NCBI RefSeq assembly: GCF_025398335.1
Contig: NZ_JAODOO010000004.1
Location: 62,001 to 126,000 of the forward strand
Origin: Clostridium sp. CX1
Lineage (GTDB): Bacteria; Bacillota; Clostridia; Clostridiales; Clostridiaceae
DNA: 64,000 nucleotides
Direction of reading: 5' to 3'
Shown: piece after piece, positions 25,852 to 35,129 of the stretch
How the letters are laid out: each line of letters begins with the position of its first letter
Position numbering within the stretch: the stretch's first letter is position 1
Made by a program: the position numbers and the translations under genes
Notes under the pieces: model-generated
Databases searched by the model: none
The model's input: the letters and a program-made list of their open reading frames with translations, nothing else
Told to the model about the DNA's origin: nothing

Positions 25852-26805
25852 CTACAGTGATAAAAAGGCAACTAAACATAATACTACTGTAACAATACAA
25901 AATATAGATACAACCTTTGTTTCATGCCAGCCTGATAGCTCAAAATGATGATGTAACGGACTCATCTTAAATATCCTCTTTCCTGTAGTTTTAAAGGATA
26001 TTACCTGAAGTATCACAGATAATGTTTCCGCTACATAAATTCCACCTACTATTATAACCAATAATGGTAATTTTAGTATCATAGCTACAGCTGCAACTGC
26101 TCCGCCTAAGGCCAATGAACCTGTGTCTCCCATAAATATTCTTGCTGGAAAAGCATTATATCTTAAGAATCCTAAAAGAGCTCCTGCTACAACTCCACAA
26201 AAGATTGATAGAGTATAATGTCCTGTAGCTAAACTCACCAGTGCAAAGAAAGTCATAACTAATAAGGTAACGGAAGTCGCTAGTCCATCAAGGCCATCTG
26301 TTAAGTTAACTGCATTAGTTGTAGCTGCAAAATAAATTATAATAAAAGGAATATAAAAGCTGCCTAGATTCCATGTCTTATGTCCAAAAGGTAATATAAT
26401 AGATGTACCTATATTAGGATTGTATGCTGCATAATAAGCAAAACTTCCTGATACAACTAGCAATAATATCATCTTCTGATATGCTCTAAGACCTAGGTTC
26501 TTCTTACGTATAATTTTCAATCCGTCATCTAATGCTCCAATTATCCCAAAAGCTATAAAGGCATACAGTGCAACCATAGCTTCGTCCCCAGGCTTCCTTA
26601 TTAAAAGGGCCATTGTTATAAAAGAAGAAACTATAAATATTATTCCTCCCATTGTAGGGGTACCGGCCTTCTTTTGGTGACTTTTAGGTCCTTCTTCCCT
26701 TATACTTTGACCAAATTTCAACTTATGTAGTATAGGAATTATTATAGGTCCTGCTAATATTGATATAAAAAATGCAACTAGTACTGAGTAAATTAATCTA
26801 TCCAT
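25852..26805 (-). CDS. mraY: phospho-N-acetylmuramoyl-pentapeptide transferase MraY
   Basis: A 317-residue membrane enzyme with about ten helices that makes lipid I from UDP-MurNAc-pentapeptide and undecaprenyl phosphate. The catalytic and metal-binding residues appear in [17 protein letters not shown] (near 90), [11 protein letters not shown] (near 168), [12 protein letters not shown] (near 225) and the HHHFELSGW motif near 283. The only possible start is ATG 26805, since an in-frame TAG stands two codons upstream. Its Shine-Dalgarno sequence is 34 bases away, across a perfect hairpin (see separate entry). Confidence 0.96.
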   Translation of the reverse strand: MDRLIYSVLVAFFISILAGPIIIPILHKLKFGQSIREEGPKSHQKKAGTPTMGGIIFIVSSFITMALLIRKPGDEAMVALYAFIAFGIIGALDDGLKIIRKKNLGLRAYQKMILLLVVSGSFAYYAAYNPNIGTSIILPFGHKTWNLGSFYIPFIIIYFAATTNAVNLTDGLDGLATSVTLLVMTFFALVSLATGHYTLSIFCGVVAGALLGFLRYNAFPARIFMGDTGSLALGGAVAAVAMILKLPLLVIIVGGIYVAETLSVILQVISFKTTGKRIFKMSPLHHHFELSGWHETKVVSIFCIVTVVLCLVAFLSL

Positions 26806-26815
26806 TTGCTATTGT

Positions 26816-26847
26816 CGCTCTAAAATTTAGAGCGTCTTCACCTCCTT
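26816..26847 (-). promoter_or_regulatory. Shine-Dalgarno sequence and hairpin before mraY
   Basis: AAGGAGGT (26840-26847) lies directly after the murF stop codon. Between it and the mraY ATG (26805) is a perfect palindrome, CGCTCTAAA-A-TTTAGAGCG on the plus strand (26816-26834). No closer ribosome binding site is present. If the hairpin forms in the mRNA, the effective spacing drops from 34 to about 15 bases. The layout suggests structure-assisted initiation or a control point for mraY. Confidence 0.55.
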
Positions 26848-28233
26848 CTATGAGTTACTCTTCTTTAGTTTTTCTACAATTGTTTCAAATTTTGCAGCTC
26901 TTGAAGCCTTTACTAATACTGTATCTCCTGTTTTTAAATACTGATCTATAAGATACTCCACCACTTTATCATAATCCTGAAAAGCAATATGTCTTCTAGT
27001 GTCATTATCTATTGCCTTAACTCCTTCTTCATAAGCATCGCTGAACTCTCCAAGGGTTATTAGTAAGTCAACTCCATTTTTTGCTGCATATTCCCCTATT
27101 ATCCTGTGACTGTCATAGGCTCTTTCCCCTAGTTCTCCCATAGTGCCTAGTATTGCTATCCTTCTATTAGAATTAAAATTCTTAAGTACATCTATGGCCA
27201 CTTTCATAGCCTCAGAATTAGCATTATAGCAGTCATTTATTATATTAAATTTAGTCCCCTTAGTTATCTCCATTCTATTTGCAGTAGTCTGAAGGTTTTT
27301 TAACCCTTGTCTTATTTCATCGTAACTCATTTTAAACAGCCTGCCACAAGCTACTGCTAATAATGTATTGGATATAGTATGCCTTCCTGGAACATCTACA
27401 TGGAGCTTTTCTTCTTTGCTTTCGGAAGATTCTTTCACAGCAAATTCCACATAGTCTTCCCCAAGTATTACATTCTCTGCTTTAAAATCAGCGTTAGTAT
27501 CTATACCAGTGTTAACTATTCTAAATTTGTCTTCTTTAACCTTTGCTAGTAAATCATTGTCTCTATTTATGATTAAAGTATTATTCTTATCGAAAAAATC
27601 AGTTATTTCAAGCTTAGCCTTTAGTATGTTCTCTCTGCTTCCAAGCATTCCTATGTGGGCCGTTCCTACATTAGTAATCAAGGCTATGTCCGGTCTTGCA
27701 GCCTTTGCCATAGAACTTATTTCTCCTAAGCTATTCATTCCCATCTCTAGAACTGCAATATCATAGCTATTATCTAATTTGAATATCATTAGCGGAAGTC
27801 CTATTTGGTTATTAAAATTACCTTCTGTTTTAAAAACCTTATACTTAGAGCTTAATGTTGCTGCCACTAAGTCCTTAGTGGAGGTTTTTCCTGCAGAACC
27901 AGTGATTCCAACTACCTTTAAAGTTAATTTACTTCTATAGAATTCAGCCAAATCTAAAAGGGCCTTTCCCGTATCCTTAACTTTAATAATTGTTGTGTAG
28001 TTTTGTATATCTTCCTTTTTGTACTTAATCTCATCAATTATGCAGATGACTGCTCCCTTTTCACTAGCTTCTTTTATATATTCGTTAGCATTAAAATTGC
28101 CTCCCTTTAATGCAATGAATATATTTCCTTTTTCTATTTTTCTTGTATCGGTATTTATGGAGTTAAATCCACTATAGTTTCCTTGTAAAACAATTTCCCC
28201 CTGCACTGCAGTAACTATTTCTTCAAAAGTCAT
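26848..28233 (-). CDS. murF: UDP-MurNAc-tripeptide:D-Ala-D-Ala ligase MurF
   Basis: A Mur ligase of about 461 residues. The ATP-binding loop is GITGSAGKTSTKD near 112-124; the central domain shows EMGMNSLGEIS and the C-terminal domain NDCYNANSEAMK and ILGTMGELG. It adds D-Ala-D-Ala to complete the pentapeptide. ATG 28233 is chosen because GGGTGG is five bases upstream; GTG 28242, with AAGGAG ten bases upstream, is an alternative adding three residues. It follows murE closely. Confidence 0.95.
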   Translation of the reverse strand: MTFEEIVTAVQGEIVLQGNYSGFNSINTDTRKIEKGNIFIALKGGNFNANEYIKEASEKGAVICIIDEIKYKKEDIQNYTTIIKVKDTGKALLDLAEFYRSKLTLKVVGITGSAGKTSTKDLVAATLSSKYKVFKTEGNFNNQIGLPLMIFKLDNSYDIAVLEMGMNSLGEISSMAKAARPDIALITNVGTAHIGMLGSRENILKAKLEITDFFDKNNTLIINRDNDLLAKVKEDKFRIVNTGIDTNADFKAENVILGEDYVEFAVKESSESKEEKLHVDVPGRHTISNTLLAVACGRLFKMSYDEIRQGLKNLQTTANRMEITKGTKFNIINDCYNANSEAMKVAIDVLKNFNSNRRIAILGTMGELGERAYDSHRIIGEYAAKNGVDLLITLGEFSDAYEEGVKAIDNDTRRHIAFQDYDKVVEYLIDQYLKTGDTVLVKASRAAKFETIVEKLKKSNS

Positions 28234-28248
28234 CTGTTCCACCCTTAA

Positions 28249-29706
28249 TCAACTCCTTTCTTTTAACGCTTCCACAATTTCTCCAATAATTTCTCTTTCA
28301 TCAAAATGTATTGTCTTATCTTTTAATATCTGATAGTCCTCATGTCCTTTTCCAGCTACTACTATAACATCGTCTTTTTCAGCCATTTCCATAGCCTTCT
28401 TAATAGCTTCTCTTCTATTTTCTACAATAATATAGTTATCCTTCTTTATTCCTTCAGTTATTTCCTTTATTATAGCCATAGGCTCCTCTGTTCTAGGGTT
28501 ATCTGATGTAATAACTGCTAAATCACTTAACTCTGAACCTATTCTTCCCATAATAGGTCTCTTCTTGTTATCCCTATCTCCTCCACAGCCAAATACGCTG
28601 ATAAGTCTACCTTTGGTGAACTCTCTAGCAGTTTTCAATATATTCTCTAAACCGTCTGGTGTATGTGCATAATCAACTATAACTTCGTAGCCTAAATTAT
28701 AATCCTTAGTTACTATTTCGCATCTTCCTGGAACAGCAATCATAGCCTCCAAGCCTTTTTTTACAAGGCTTAATGATATTCCCTCTTTTAAACAAGCTCC
28801 TGCACTTCCAAGAGCGTTCATCACATTATATTTACCTGGTATATTTAAATTTATATGCTCTTTTTCACTACCATATGTTATATTAAAATCTACACCTCTA
28901 GAATGCATATGTATCTCACTTGCTTTGACATCAGAATTTTTATCTATAGCATAAGTAATTTTATTTTCTGTTGTATCATTATAAACTCTTTCTCCGTACT
29001 CATCATCTAAATTTATAACTGAGTTAACTGCATTTTTAAATAATATAAGCTTTGCATTGTAGTAATTTTCAAAAGTCTTATGAAAATCTAAATGATCCTG
29101 GGTAAGGTTTGTAAATATTGCCTGGGAAAACTTCACGCCATAGACTCTATCTAAATATAAAGAATGAGAAGATACTTCCATAACACAATACTGAACTCCG
29201 TCATCTACCATATCCTTAAACAGCTTTTGAAGCTCCAAGGATTCTGGAGTAGTTCTCTCTGTATGAAGCTTTTTGCTTCCAATATAATTAGCGATAGTTC
29301 CTACAATACCTACTTTATATCCTGCTGCTTCTAATATAGATTTCATCATAAAAGTAGAAGTAGTTTTTCCATTGGTGCCAGTAACGCCTATTATCTTTAA
29401 TTTATCTGCAGGATGGTCATAAAAATTAGCCCCTGCTAGAGCTAATGCCTTTCTGCTATCTTTAACTCTTATAACTGTACAATCTGGTATGTCTTCCACA
29501 TCTTTTCCTATGATTATTGCAGCAGCTCCACTTTTATAAGCATTATCTATATACTTATGCCCATCTGTAGCATATCCCTCAATACAGACAAATAAATCTC
29601 CATCTTTAACTGCTCTTGAATCATACTGAATTTTTCCAATCTCTAAATCCTCAGAACCTCTAACTACCTTATAATCTATACCTTGTAAAATCTCTTTTAG
29701 TTTCAT
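28249..29706 (-). CDS. murE: UDP-MurNAc-L-Ala-D-Glu:meso-DAP ligase MurE
   Basis: A 485-residue Mur ligase. ATP loop [12 protein letters not shown] is near 108-119; the carbamylated-lysine region is [12 protein letters not shown]. The DNPR motif ([10 protein letters not shown] near 403) is the signature of meso-diaminopimelate rather than lysine use, which agrees with dapF in this window. It acts in the cytoplasm, just before MurF. It lies 128 bases downstream of spoVD, across an inverted repeat. Confidence 0.96.
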   Translation of the reverse strand: MKLKEILQGIDYKVVRGSEDLEIGKIQYDSRAVKDGDLFVCIEGYATDGHKYIDNAYKSGAAAIIIGKDVEDIPDCTVIRVKDSRKALALAGANFYDHPADKLKIIGVTGTNGKTTSTFMMKSILEAAGYKVGIVGTIANYIGSKKLHTERTTPESLELQKLFKDMVDDGVQYCVMEVSSHSLYLDRVYGVKFSQAIFTNLTQDHLDFHKTFENYYNAKLILFKNAVNSVINLDDEYGERVYNDTTENKITYAIDKNSDVKASEIHMHSRGVDFNITYGSEKEHINLNIPGKYNVMNALGSAGACLKEGISLSLVKKGLEAMIAVPGRCEIVTKDYNLGYEVIVDYAHTPDGLENILKTAREFTKGRLISVFGCGGDRDNKKRPIMGRIGSELSDLAVITSDNPRTEEPMAIIKEITEGIKKDNYIIVENRREAIKKAMEMAEKDDVIVVAGKGHEDYQILKDKTIHFDEREIIGEIVEALKERS

Positions 29707-29777
29707 AATAACAACCCCTTATAATTACATTCTCTTTCAATTCTTTACATAAAGTATCCAACTTAAACATAGCATTA

Positions 29778-29823
29778 GCATGCAGTCATGTAGATAATTC
29801 TCTTCTATACACGTACTGCATGC
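29778..29823. repeat. inverted repeat between spoVD and murE
   Basis: GCATGCAGT (29778-29786) pairs perfectly with ACTGCATGC (29815-29823) around a 28-base loop in which further pairing is possible. There is no T run, so it is not a normal terminator. It may separate spoVD from murE expression by RNA processing. Confidence 0.5.
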
Positions 29824-29834
29824 TTAATATTAAT

Positions 29835-32024
29835 TTAATCTCCCAACGGCTCTGTATGAAGATTTACAAGAGTTCCCTTTTGTACTTCCTGTCCCGGTTC
29901 AATACTTTGTTCGGACACCATGCCAACTTCATTAAAGTCTGCCCTTAGTCCAACACTATTAAATACAGCCACAGCTTTTTCGGTACTTAATCCCTTAACA
30001 TCTGGAACTGACACTACTTTATTATAGTTTGGCGTTGCTCCAGTGTAAAGTATAACTTTTGTTCCTTCTTTAACTGTATAGCCTGGCTTTGGGTTCATAT
30101 CTACAATATACTCCCCATTTGAGTCTGGCTCACCATCTAGATGAAGATCCTGTAGAGCTTTTTCTGCCTCAGCTTTTTTCATACCCCTTACATCTGGTAC
30201 AACTATATCCTTTAACATACTCTTAGCTATGTCTTCACTGCTTGCATCACTCTTCATAGCTAGGTAATTGAATATATCATTGAATATCTGCTGAGCTACC
30301 GGTGCTGCTATTTGTCCCGCATAGTAGTTAGATGGATCTGGCTCATCTATAGATACAAATACTGTTACTCTTGGATCATTTGCTGGTGCCATTCCCGCAA
30401 AAGAGGCTATATACTTACCTGGTTGATACCCTCCTGGTCCAGCTTTTTGAGCTGTTCCTGTTTTTCCAGCTATATGGTATCCTTCTATAAAGGCTTTCTT
30501 TCCACCGCCCTCAGAAATAACTTTTTCAAGATATCCTCTAAGCTCAGCCATCTTATTAGCATCTAAAATTTGCTTGCTGTTAGTTCCTGAGACTTCAAAT
30601 TTTTTATCTGTTATTTCCACATTTTTCTCTTCGTCGTAATGGGCTATCTCTCTCATCACATGTGGCTTCACTAACATTCCACCATTAGCTATTGCATTAA
30701 AAGCTGTAAGATATTGAATTGAGGACACTGTATTAGTTTGACCAAAGGATATAGTAGCTAAATCTATTTCACTAATATTTTCCGGCTTTTTAATAATTCC
30801 ATTAGCTTCTCCTGGTAAATCTATTCCTGTTTTTTGTCCTAGACCAAACTTTTGCTCATATTTATAAAGGTTTTCTTTACCTACCTTTTTTCCTACTGCC
30901 GCAAATCCAGGATTACAAGAATTCTTAAGTATTTCTACAAAAGTCTGTTCTCCATGTCCTGAAGTTTTCCAACAATGTATTACTTTTTTACCTACTGTAA
31001 AGCTTCCTGTACAGGTATACTTATCACTTGTACTTACTGCATTTTCTTCAAGAGCTGCTGAAGCTGTTATTACCTTGAATATGGATCCAGGTTCAAAGGT
31101 ATCACTAACTGCTCTATTTCTCCACATTTTTTGCAGTTCATCAAAGGACTTATCCTTAACCCATGGATCATTTGGGTTATAGTCAGGTTTGTTTGCCATT
31201 GCAAGAATTTCTCCAGTCTTGGGGTCCATAACTATAATGCTAACAGCGTTTGCTTTATTGTCCTTCATGGCTTGATCTGCTGCTTTCTCTGCAAAATGCT
31301 GTATCATCTCATCTATTGTCAGTATAACATCCTTTCCATCTACCGGCTTTGAATATTCCGATATAGTATAAGGAAGCTCCTTACTCTTTCTATCCGTTTC
31401 TGCAATTCTAACTCCTGGAGTACCAGACAATTCCTTATTATAATATAGTTCCACCCCAGTAAGTCCATTTCCATCTGAATTAGTATGTCCAAGTACATGA
31501 GCTAAAAAGTTATTGTTAGGGTAATATCTTTTGGTATCCGCCGATACTAAGACCCCTCTTAAATTTAAGTTTCTAACATTATCTGCCTCTGCTTTTTCAA
31601 TTCTTCTCTTTAAAGTAGCAGATGCTAAAGGTAGTCCCCCTGGCAATTTCTTTCCCAGTATCTTAGAAACCTCTGTCCTTTCCATTCCCAAAGCCTCTGA
31701 TAGTTTTCCTGCTACCTGATCTTCAGTTAAACTCTTCTCCTTCATTGTATCCCTTAAGGTGTTCATGTCTAAATCTACTCTGTATACATTTGCACTTACT
31801 GCCAACTCATGACCGTTTCTATCAAGAACTCTTCCTCTTTTTGCAGCAATCTTAACTTCGCTTGTCCATTGATCAACTGCTAAAGATTTGAGCTTGTTTG
31901 ATTGATACACCATTATGTACATCATTCTGACAACTAATAATGTAAACAACAGGAAAAGAAAACTAAAAATAACTACCATTCTTTTTCTAATGATAACTTT
32001 ATCTCTATATTCTTTTTTTGCCAA
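29835..32024 (-). CDS. spoVD: penicillin-binding protein SpoVD/FtsI type with two PASTA domains
   Basis: A 729-residue class B PBP. One N-terminal membrane helix (about 14-38), dimerisation domain, and a transpeptidase domain with the catalytic motifs SIFK (Ser314-Lys317), SCN (369-371) and KTGT (521-524). Two PASTA domains end the protein (about 592-655 and 660-729). Clostridia commonly have a single spoVD in the dcw cluster that may serve both vegetative division and spore cortex synthesis. TTG start with GGAGGG seven bases upstream. Likely partner of the SEDS protein at 24688-25797. Confidence 0.93.
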   Translation of the reverse strand: MAKKEYRDKVIIRKRMVVIFSFLFLLFTLLVVRMMYIMVYQSNKLKSLAVDQWTSEVKIAAKRGRVLDRNGHELAVSANVYRVDLDMNTLRDTMKEKSLTEDQVAGKLSEALGMERTEVSKILGKKLPGGLPLASATLKRRIEKAEADNVRNLNLRGVLVSADTKRYYPNNNFLAHVLGHTNSDGNGLTGVELYYNKELSGTPGVRIAETDRKSKELPYTISEYSKPVDGKDVILTIDEMIQHFAEKAADQAMKDNKANAVSIIVMDPKTGEILAMANKPDYNPNDPWVKDKSFDELQKMWRNRAVSDTFEPGSIFKVITASAALEENAVSTSDKYTCTGSFTVGKKVIHCWKTSGHGEQTFVEILKNSCNPGFAAVGKKVGKENLYKYEQKFGLGQKTGIDLPGEANGIIKKPENISEIDLATISFGQTNTVSSIQYLTAFNAIANGGMLVKPHVMREIAHYDEEKNVEITDKKFEVSGTNSKQILDANKMAELRGYLEKVISEGGGKKAFIEGYHIAGKTGTAQKAGPGGYQPGKYIASFAGMAPANDPRVTVFVSIDEPDPSNYYAGQIAAPVAQQIFNDIFNYLAMKSDASSEDIAKSMLKDIVVPDVRGMKKAEAEKALQDLHLDGEPDSNGEYIVDMNPKPGYTVKEGTKVILYTGATPNYNKVVSVPDVKGLSTEKAVAVFNSVGLRADFNEVGMVSEQSIEPGQEVQKGTLVNLHTEPLGD

Positions 32025-32106
32025 CCTATTTCCCTCCGTTAAACATTGCTATAGATAATTTAATAAAAGCTAGTTCATTATATATCTTATCTTTATATGT
32101 GTATAA

Positions 32107-32154
32107 TTGGCAACAAAGATTAGTTTCTCTTTTTAAAAACTTCTTTGCTGCCAA
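32107..32154. repeat. hairpin between the ftsL-like gene and spoVD
   Basis: TTGGCAACAAAG pairs with CTTTGCTGCCAA (one mismatch) around a 24-base loop holding a further AGTTT/AAACT pair. It lies in a 185-base gap with no reading frame of note. It lacks a T run on the minus strand. Confidence 0.5.
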
Positions 32155-32209
32155 TGTAGGCTATAATAATTTATGGATTATAGGATTAATATTAGTTTTT
32201 AGTATTATT

Positions 32210-32698
32210 TTAAAACAATACTCTCTTAATCCTGCTCCAAATACTTTTCTCCTCTTCAACCTGCTTTTTCTTCTCTGATGATTGTACGATCTCTTTACTT
32301 ATATTGGTATATACAGCCATGCTTTTGTCTGGTTTTACCATATGAAGCTTGCTTACTGCTGTTTCCTCTATTTGCTGTATATTGTTGAATTTAACTAACT
32401 CTACTCTTAAGTTCTCATTTTCCTTATTAATAGTATTTATATTTGATTTTATAGAATTTAATTCCATTTGCATGTCATAAATAATGCAGTATCTTCCTAC
32501 AAGTGTTAGTCCTACTATAAATATTAAAGCGATATTTCTTATAATTTTCATCTTATTTTTTACTCGTCTATTTACTTGTTTGCGCCTTCTTTTCCTATCT
32601 GCTTTTTCTTTATCAACCTCATTGCCTCTAGTTGGACTATATTTAGGCTTAAGAACCGTATTCCCCTGTATAATGTTATCTTCATTTACCACTATCAC
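32210..32698 (-). CDS. FtsL-like division protein
   Basis: A protein of about 162 residues with a basic N-terminal cytoplasmic part, one membrane helix (about 55-75, IRNIALIFIVGLTLVGRYCI) and a short extracellular leucine-rich coiled coil, the architecture of FtsL/DivIC. It lies between rsmH and spoVD, the standard ftsL locus. GTG 32698 is chosen for its GGGGTG site six bases upstream; longer versions from in-frame GTG or TTG codons up to 32716 are possible. Sequence divergence in this family is high, so position is the main support. Confidence 0.82.
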   Translation of the reverse strand: MIVVNEDNIIQGNTVLKPKYSPTRGNEVDKEKADRKRRRKQVNRRVKNKMKIIRNIALIFIVGLTLVGRYCIIYDMQMELNSIKSNINTINKENENLRVELVKFNNIQQIEETAVSKLHMVKPDKSMAVYTNISKEIVQSSEKKKQVEEEKSIWSRIKRVLF

Positions 32699-32725
32699 TT
32701 TATTCACCCCACACAAATTTTAGAA

Positions 32726-33655
32726 CTAAATTCTCTCAGCTACCCTAAGCTTTGCACTTTTGCTTCTGGAGTTTACCTCCATCTCTTCTTTACTTGGTTC
32801 GATAGGTTTTCTACTGATAACTTTTAATATAGATTGTTTGCCGCATGCACAAATAGGAAAATCCGGTGGACAAGTACATGGATTCTCTAATTGTCTAAAT
32901 TTGCTTTTAATCTTTCTATCTTCTAATGAATGGAAAGTTATGATCGCTATCCTTCCACCATTTTCCAAACGATTGATACTATCTTCCACAGCTTTATCTA
33001 ATATTTCAAGCTCTTTGTTAACCTCTATTCTTATAGCTTGAAAAGTTCTTTTGGCAGGATGGCCATCCTTTTGAAATTTTGCTGGGATGGCAGCTCTTAT
33101 TATATCCACTAACTTAGATGTAGTTTTTATGCTTTCCTTTTCTCTTCTATCTACTATAAACTTAGCTATTCTCTTAGCAAAGTTATCTTCTCCATATTCC
33201 TTGATTATTCTAAAGAGTTGCTCCTCACTATAACCATTTACTATATCATAAGCAGTGAGGTCATCTTCTCTATTCATTCTCATATCAAGCGGTGCGTCCT
33301 TCATGTAGCTAAAACCTCTTTCGGCAGTATCCAGTTGGTAGGAAGATACTCCTAAGTCCATCAGTATTCCATCTACTTTTTCAATATCCAATTCTGTTAA
33401 AATAGAATCTATATTATAAAAATTATTATGAACATAGGTAACATTGTTAAATTCCTTTAACCTTTCCTTTGCAGCACTTAGTGCAGATGTATCTTGGTCT
33501 ATTCCAATTAATCTTCCTTTTTCCGATAGCCTCTTAGCTATTTCATAGGAATGACCTCCTCCACCAAGGGTACAATCTACATATATTCCATCTTCTTTTA
33601 TATTTAAGGCTTCTATACATTCATTTAATAGAACTGATACATGTTTAAACTCCAT
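32726..33655 (-). CDS. rsmH: 16S rRNA (cytosine-1402-N4)-methyltransferase RsmH
   Basis: A 309-residue SAM-dependent enzyme (formerly MraW). The SAM-binding loop is [16 protein letters not shown] near 25-40; the family signatures [28 protein letters not shown] and [12 protein letters not shown] are present, as is the C-terminal cluster of cysteines ([12 protein letters not shown]). It methylates N4 of C1402 in the ribosomal P site. Second gene of the dcw operon. GGAGGAAG ribosome binding site. Confidence 0.97.
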   Translation of the reverse strand: MEFKHVSVLLNECIEALNIKEDGIYVDCTLGGGGHSYEIAKRLSEKGRLIGIDQDTSALSAAKERLKEFNNVTYVHNNFYNIDSILTELDIEKVDGILMDLGVSSYQLDTAERGFSYMKDAPLDMRMNREDDLTAYDIVNGYSEEQLFRIIKEYGEDNFAKRIAKFIVDRREKESIKTTSKLVDIIRAAIPAKFQKDGHPAKRTFQAIRIEVNKELEILDKAVEDSINRLENGGRIAIITFHSLEDRKIKSKFRQLENPCTCPPDFPICACGKQSILKVISRKPIEPSKEEMEVNSRSKSAKLRVAERI

Positions 33656-33739
33656 CTTTTGCTTCCTCCAAACCTTTTTCCATTATTAATTAAATTTTTA
33701 ACGTAATATTCATCTGTGTTTAAGTTCTTCATTTTCCTA

Positions 33740-34168
33740 TTATATTCCTAACTCACTCATCTGCTCTGCTATATCGTCATAGTCTATATTGGAATTATTA
33801 TATTCTTCCCAACTTTCCTTACTCCATATCTCTACCCTATTAGATACACCTATGCTTACTATTTCCTTTTTTATCTTTCCATATTCTAAAAGACTCTGGG
33901 GAATCAAAGCTCTGCTCTGTTTGTCCAATTCCATTTCATTTGCACCGGAAAAAAAGAATCTAGCAAAGGCTCTGGCATTTTTGTTAGTTAGTGGAAGTCT
34001 CTTTAGCTTTTCCTCTAATATCGACCACTCGCTTAAGGGGTAGGCATACAAACAACCGTCTAGTCCTTTAGTAAGGATGAATTTAGTGCCTAGTTCTTCT
34101 CTAAATTTAGAAGGAACTATCATTCTATTTTTGCTATCCAAGGCATGTTCATATTCCCCTATAAACAT
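33740..34168 (-). CDS. mraZ: transcriptional regulator MraZ
   Basis: A 142-residue protein with two tandem SpoVT-AbrB-like MraZ domains; each has the conserved DxxxR pattern ([17 protein letters not shown] near 6-22 and [15 protein letters not shown] near 79-93). It forms a ring that binds repeated TGGGN sites and represses the dcw operon in E. coli and Mycoplasma. Three such sites on exact 10-base spacing lie just upstream (34195-34219), so autoregulation is likely. First gene of the division and wall cluster. Confidence 0.96.
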   Translation of the reverse strand: MFIGEYEHALDSKNRMIVPSKFREELGTKFILTKGLDGCLYAYPLSEWSILEEKLKRLPLTNKNARAFARFFFSGANEMELDKQSRALIPQSLLEYGKIKKEIVSIGVSNRVEIWSKESWEEYNNSNIDYDDIAEQMSELGI

Positions 34169-34194
34169 ATTTACACCCCAATTTTGTTATTTCA

Positions 34195-34219
34195 CTCCAC
34201 TTTACCCCACTTTTTCCCA
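34195..34219 (-). promoter_or_regulatory. MraZ operator: three 10-base-phased TGGRN repeats
   Basis: On the minus strand TGGGA (34215-34219), TGGGG (34205-34209) and TGGAG (34195-34199) are each preceded by AG and repeat at exactly 10 bases, once per helical turn. This is the arrangement known for MraZ operators (TGGGN repeats with five-base spacers). A further TGGGG at 34176-34180 is off phase by one base and may serve as the ribosome binding site. Confidence 0.8.
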
Positions 34220-34261
34220 CTGACCTTACATATTCTATATTAACATAAAAATTCCTCTTTT

Positions 34262-34308
34262 AAAAAACTTTTTTAATATTTTTTTAAAGTATATTAAAAA
34301 AGTTTTTT
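34262..34308. repeat. perfect 17-base inverted repeat upstream of mraZ
   Basis: AAAAAACTTTTTTAATA (34262-34278) pairs exactly with TATTAAAAAAGTTTTTT (34292-34308) around a 13-base loop, in the region between the divergent mraZ and DUF2892 genes. It looks like a terminator on either strand although no gene is known to read into it. It may block antisense readthrough or act as a DNA structure near the mraZ promoter. Confidence 0.6.
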
Positions 34309-34607
34309 CTACTTATATCGACTTTATACTTTTTAACTTTACTGACATGCTCTTTAAAGATTATCGCATAATGTAAAACTCACTCTAAAATTTTAGCTAG
34401 TACTTTAAATTAACTAATGATATGGTAGGAACTTCGCAGTAGATAATATAGCTCATTCAAGGTTTTATAGGTGTAAATTTTATTTTAAAAGGGAATACTT
34501 AACTCATATAATTCCATGACTAGGAAATGATACTTGTGCGAATCTTAAATCAATGTGAATTTGAACAATTAATAGTAGCTTTCACAATAGGAGGGGATTA
34601 GTCTAAT
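34309..34607 (+). other. non-coding region upstream of the DUF2892 gene
   Basis: About 300 bases with no reading frame above ten codons that has a ribosome binding site. A good site (AGGAGGGG) precedes the DUF2892 start. No promoter could be chosen with confidence; a CATATAAT element at about 34515 resembles a sporulation sigma -10 but lacks a matching -35 at proper spacing. Confidence 0.4.
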
Positions 34608-35033
34608 ATGCTTAATAACTTACTACCACCAACAACACATAAAGTAAAAATGCATACGAGCAAAAGGGTTAATAATATAATTAAAGAGAAAACCTTAAAT
34701 AATATGAATTTATACGGTGAAAAAAATCCAGAAGGTGTGTCTGCTAGGATTAACAGTCTTAATAGAGAATGGGACACAGAAAGAGTATTAGAAGCTAATG
34801 CAGGAGCTCTAATGCTTGTAGGTTCCGCTTTAGCTTTAATCACTGAAAAAAAACGCTGGTCTGTACTTACTGCTGCTGTAGGAGGTTTCTTACTTCAACA
34901 TGCATTACAGGGTTGGTGTCCTCCCCTTCCAATTATAAGAAGATTAGGAGTTAGAACTTCTAGTGAAATTCATGGTGAAAAATACTATCTTAAATATGTA
35001 AGAGGTGATTTTGATAAGTGGAGACATAAGTAG
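34608..35033 (+). CDS. DUF2892 family membrane protein
   Basis: A 141-residue protein. The C-terminal half has two hydrophobic helices (about 66-82 and 86-103) followed by GWCPPLPIIRRLGVRTSSEI, the DUF2892 (YgaP-type) signature of a GWCP turn and short helix. The N-terminal 60 residues are polar and not recognised. The Cys is at residue 104. Some relatives are fused to rhodanese domains; none is present here. Function not known. It may be cotranscribed with ychF, 96 bases downstream. Confidence 0.75.
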   Translation: MLNNLLPPTTHKVKMHTSKRVNNIIKEKTLNNMNLYGEKNPEGVSARINSLNREWDTERVLEANAGALMLVGSALALITEKKRWSVLTAAVGGFLLQHALQGWCPPLPIIRRLGVRTSSEIHGEKYYLKYVRGDFDKWRHK

Positions 35034-35129
35034 TTGTCAACTGTCAATTATCTTGAAATGCCTTTCTTTGTAGAGTATAATTTAATAGATTTAAATAGTT
35101 AATACAAAGATGAGAAAGGATGTACATAA

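Noticed and set aside
34500-34530. CATATAAT as a sigma-E/K promoter of the DUF2892 gene.
   Set aside because: The only AT-rich -35-like element is four bases away, far too close for a sporulation sigma factor.
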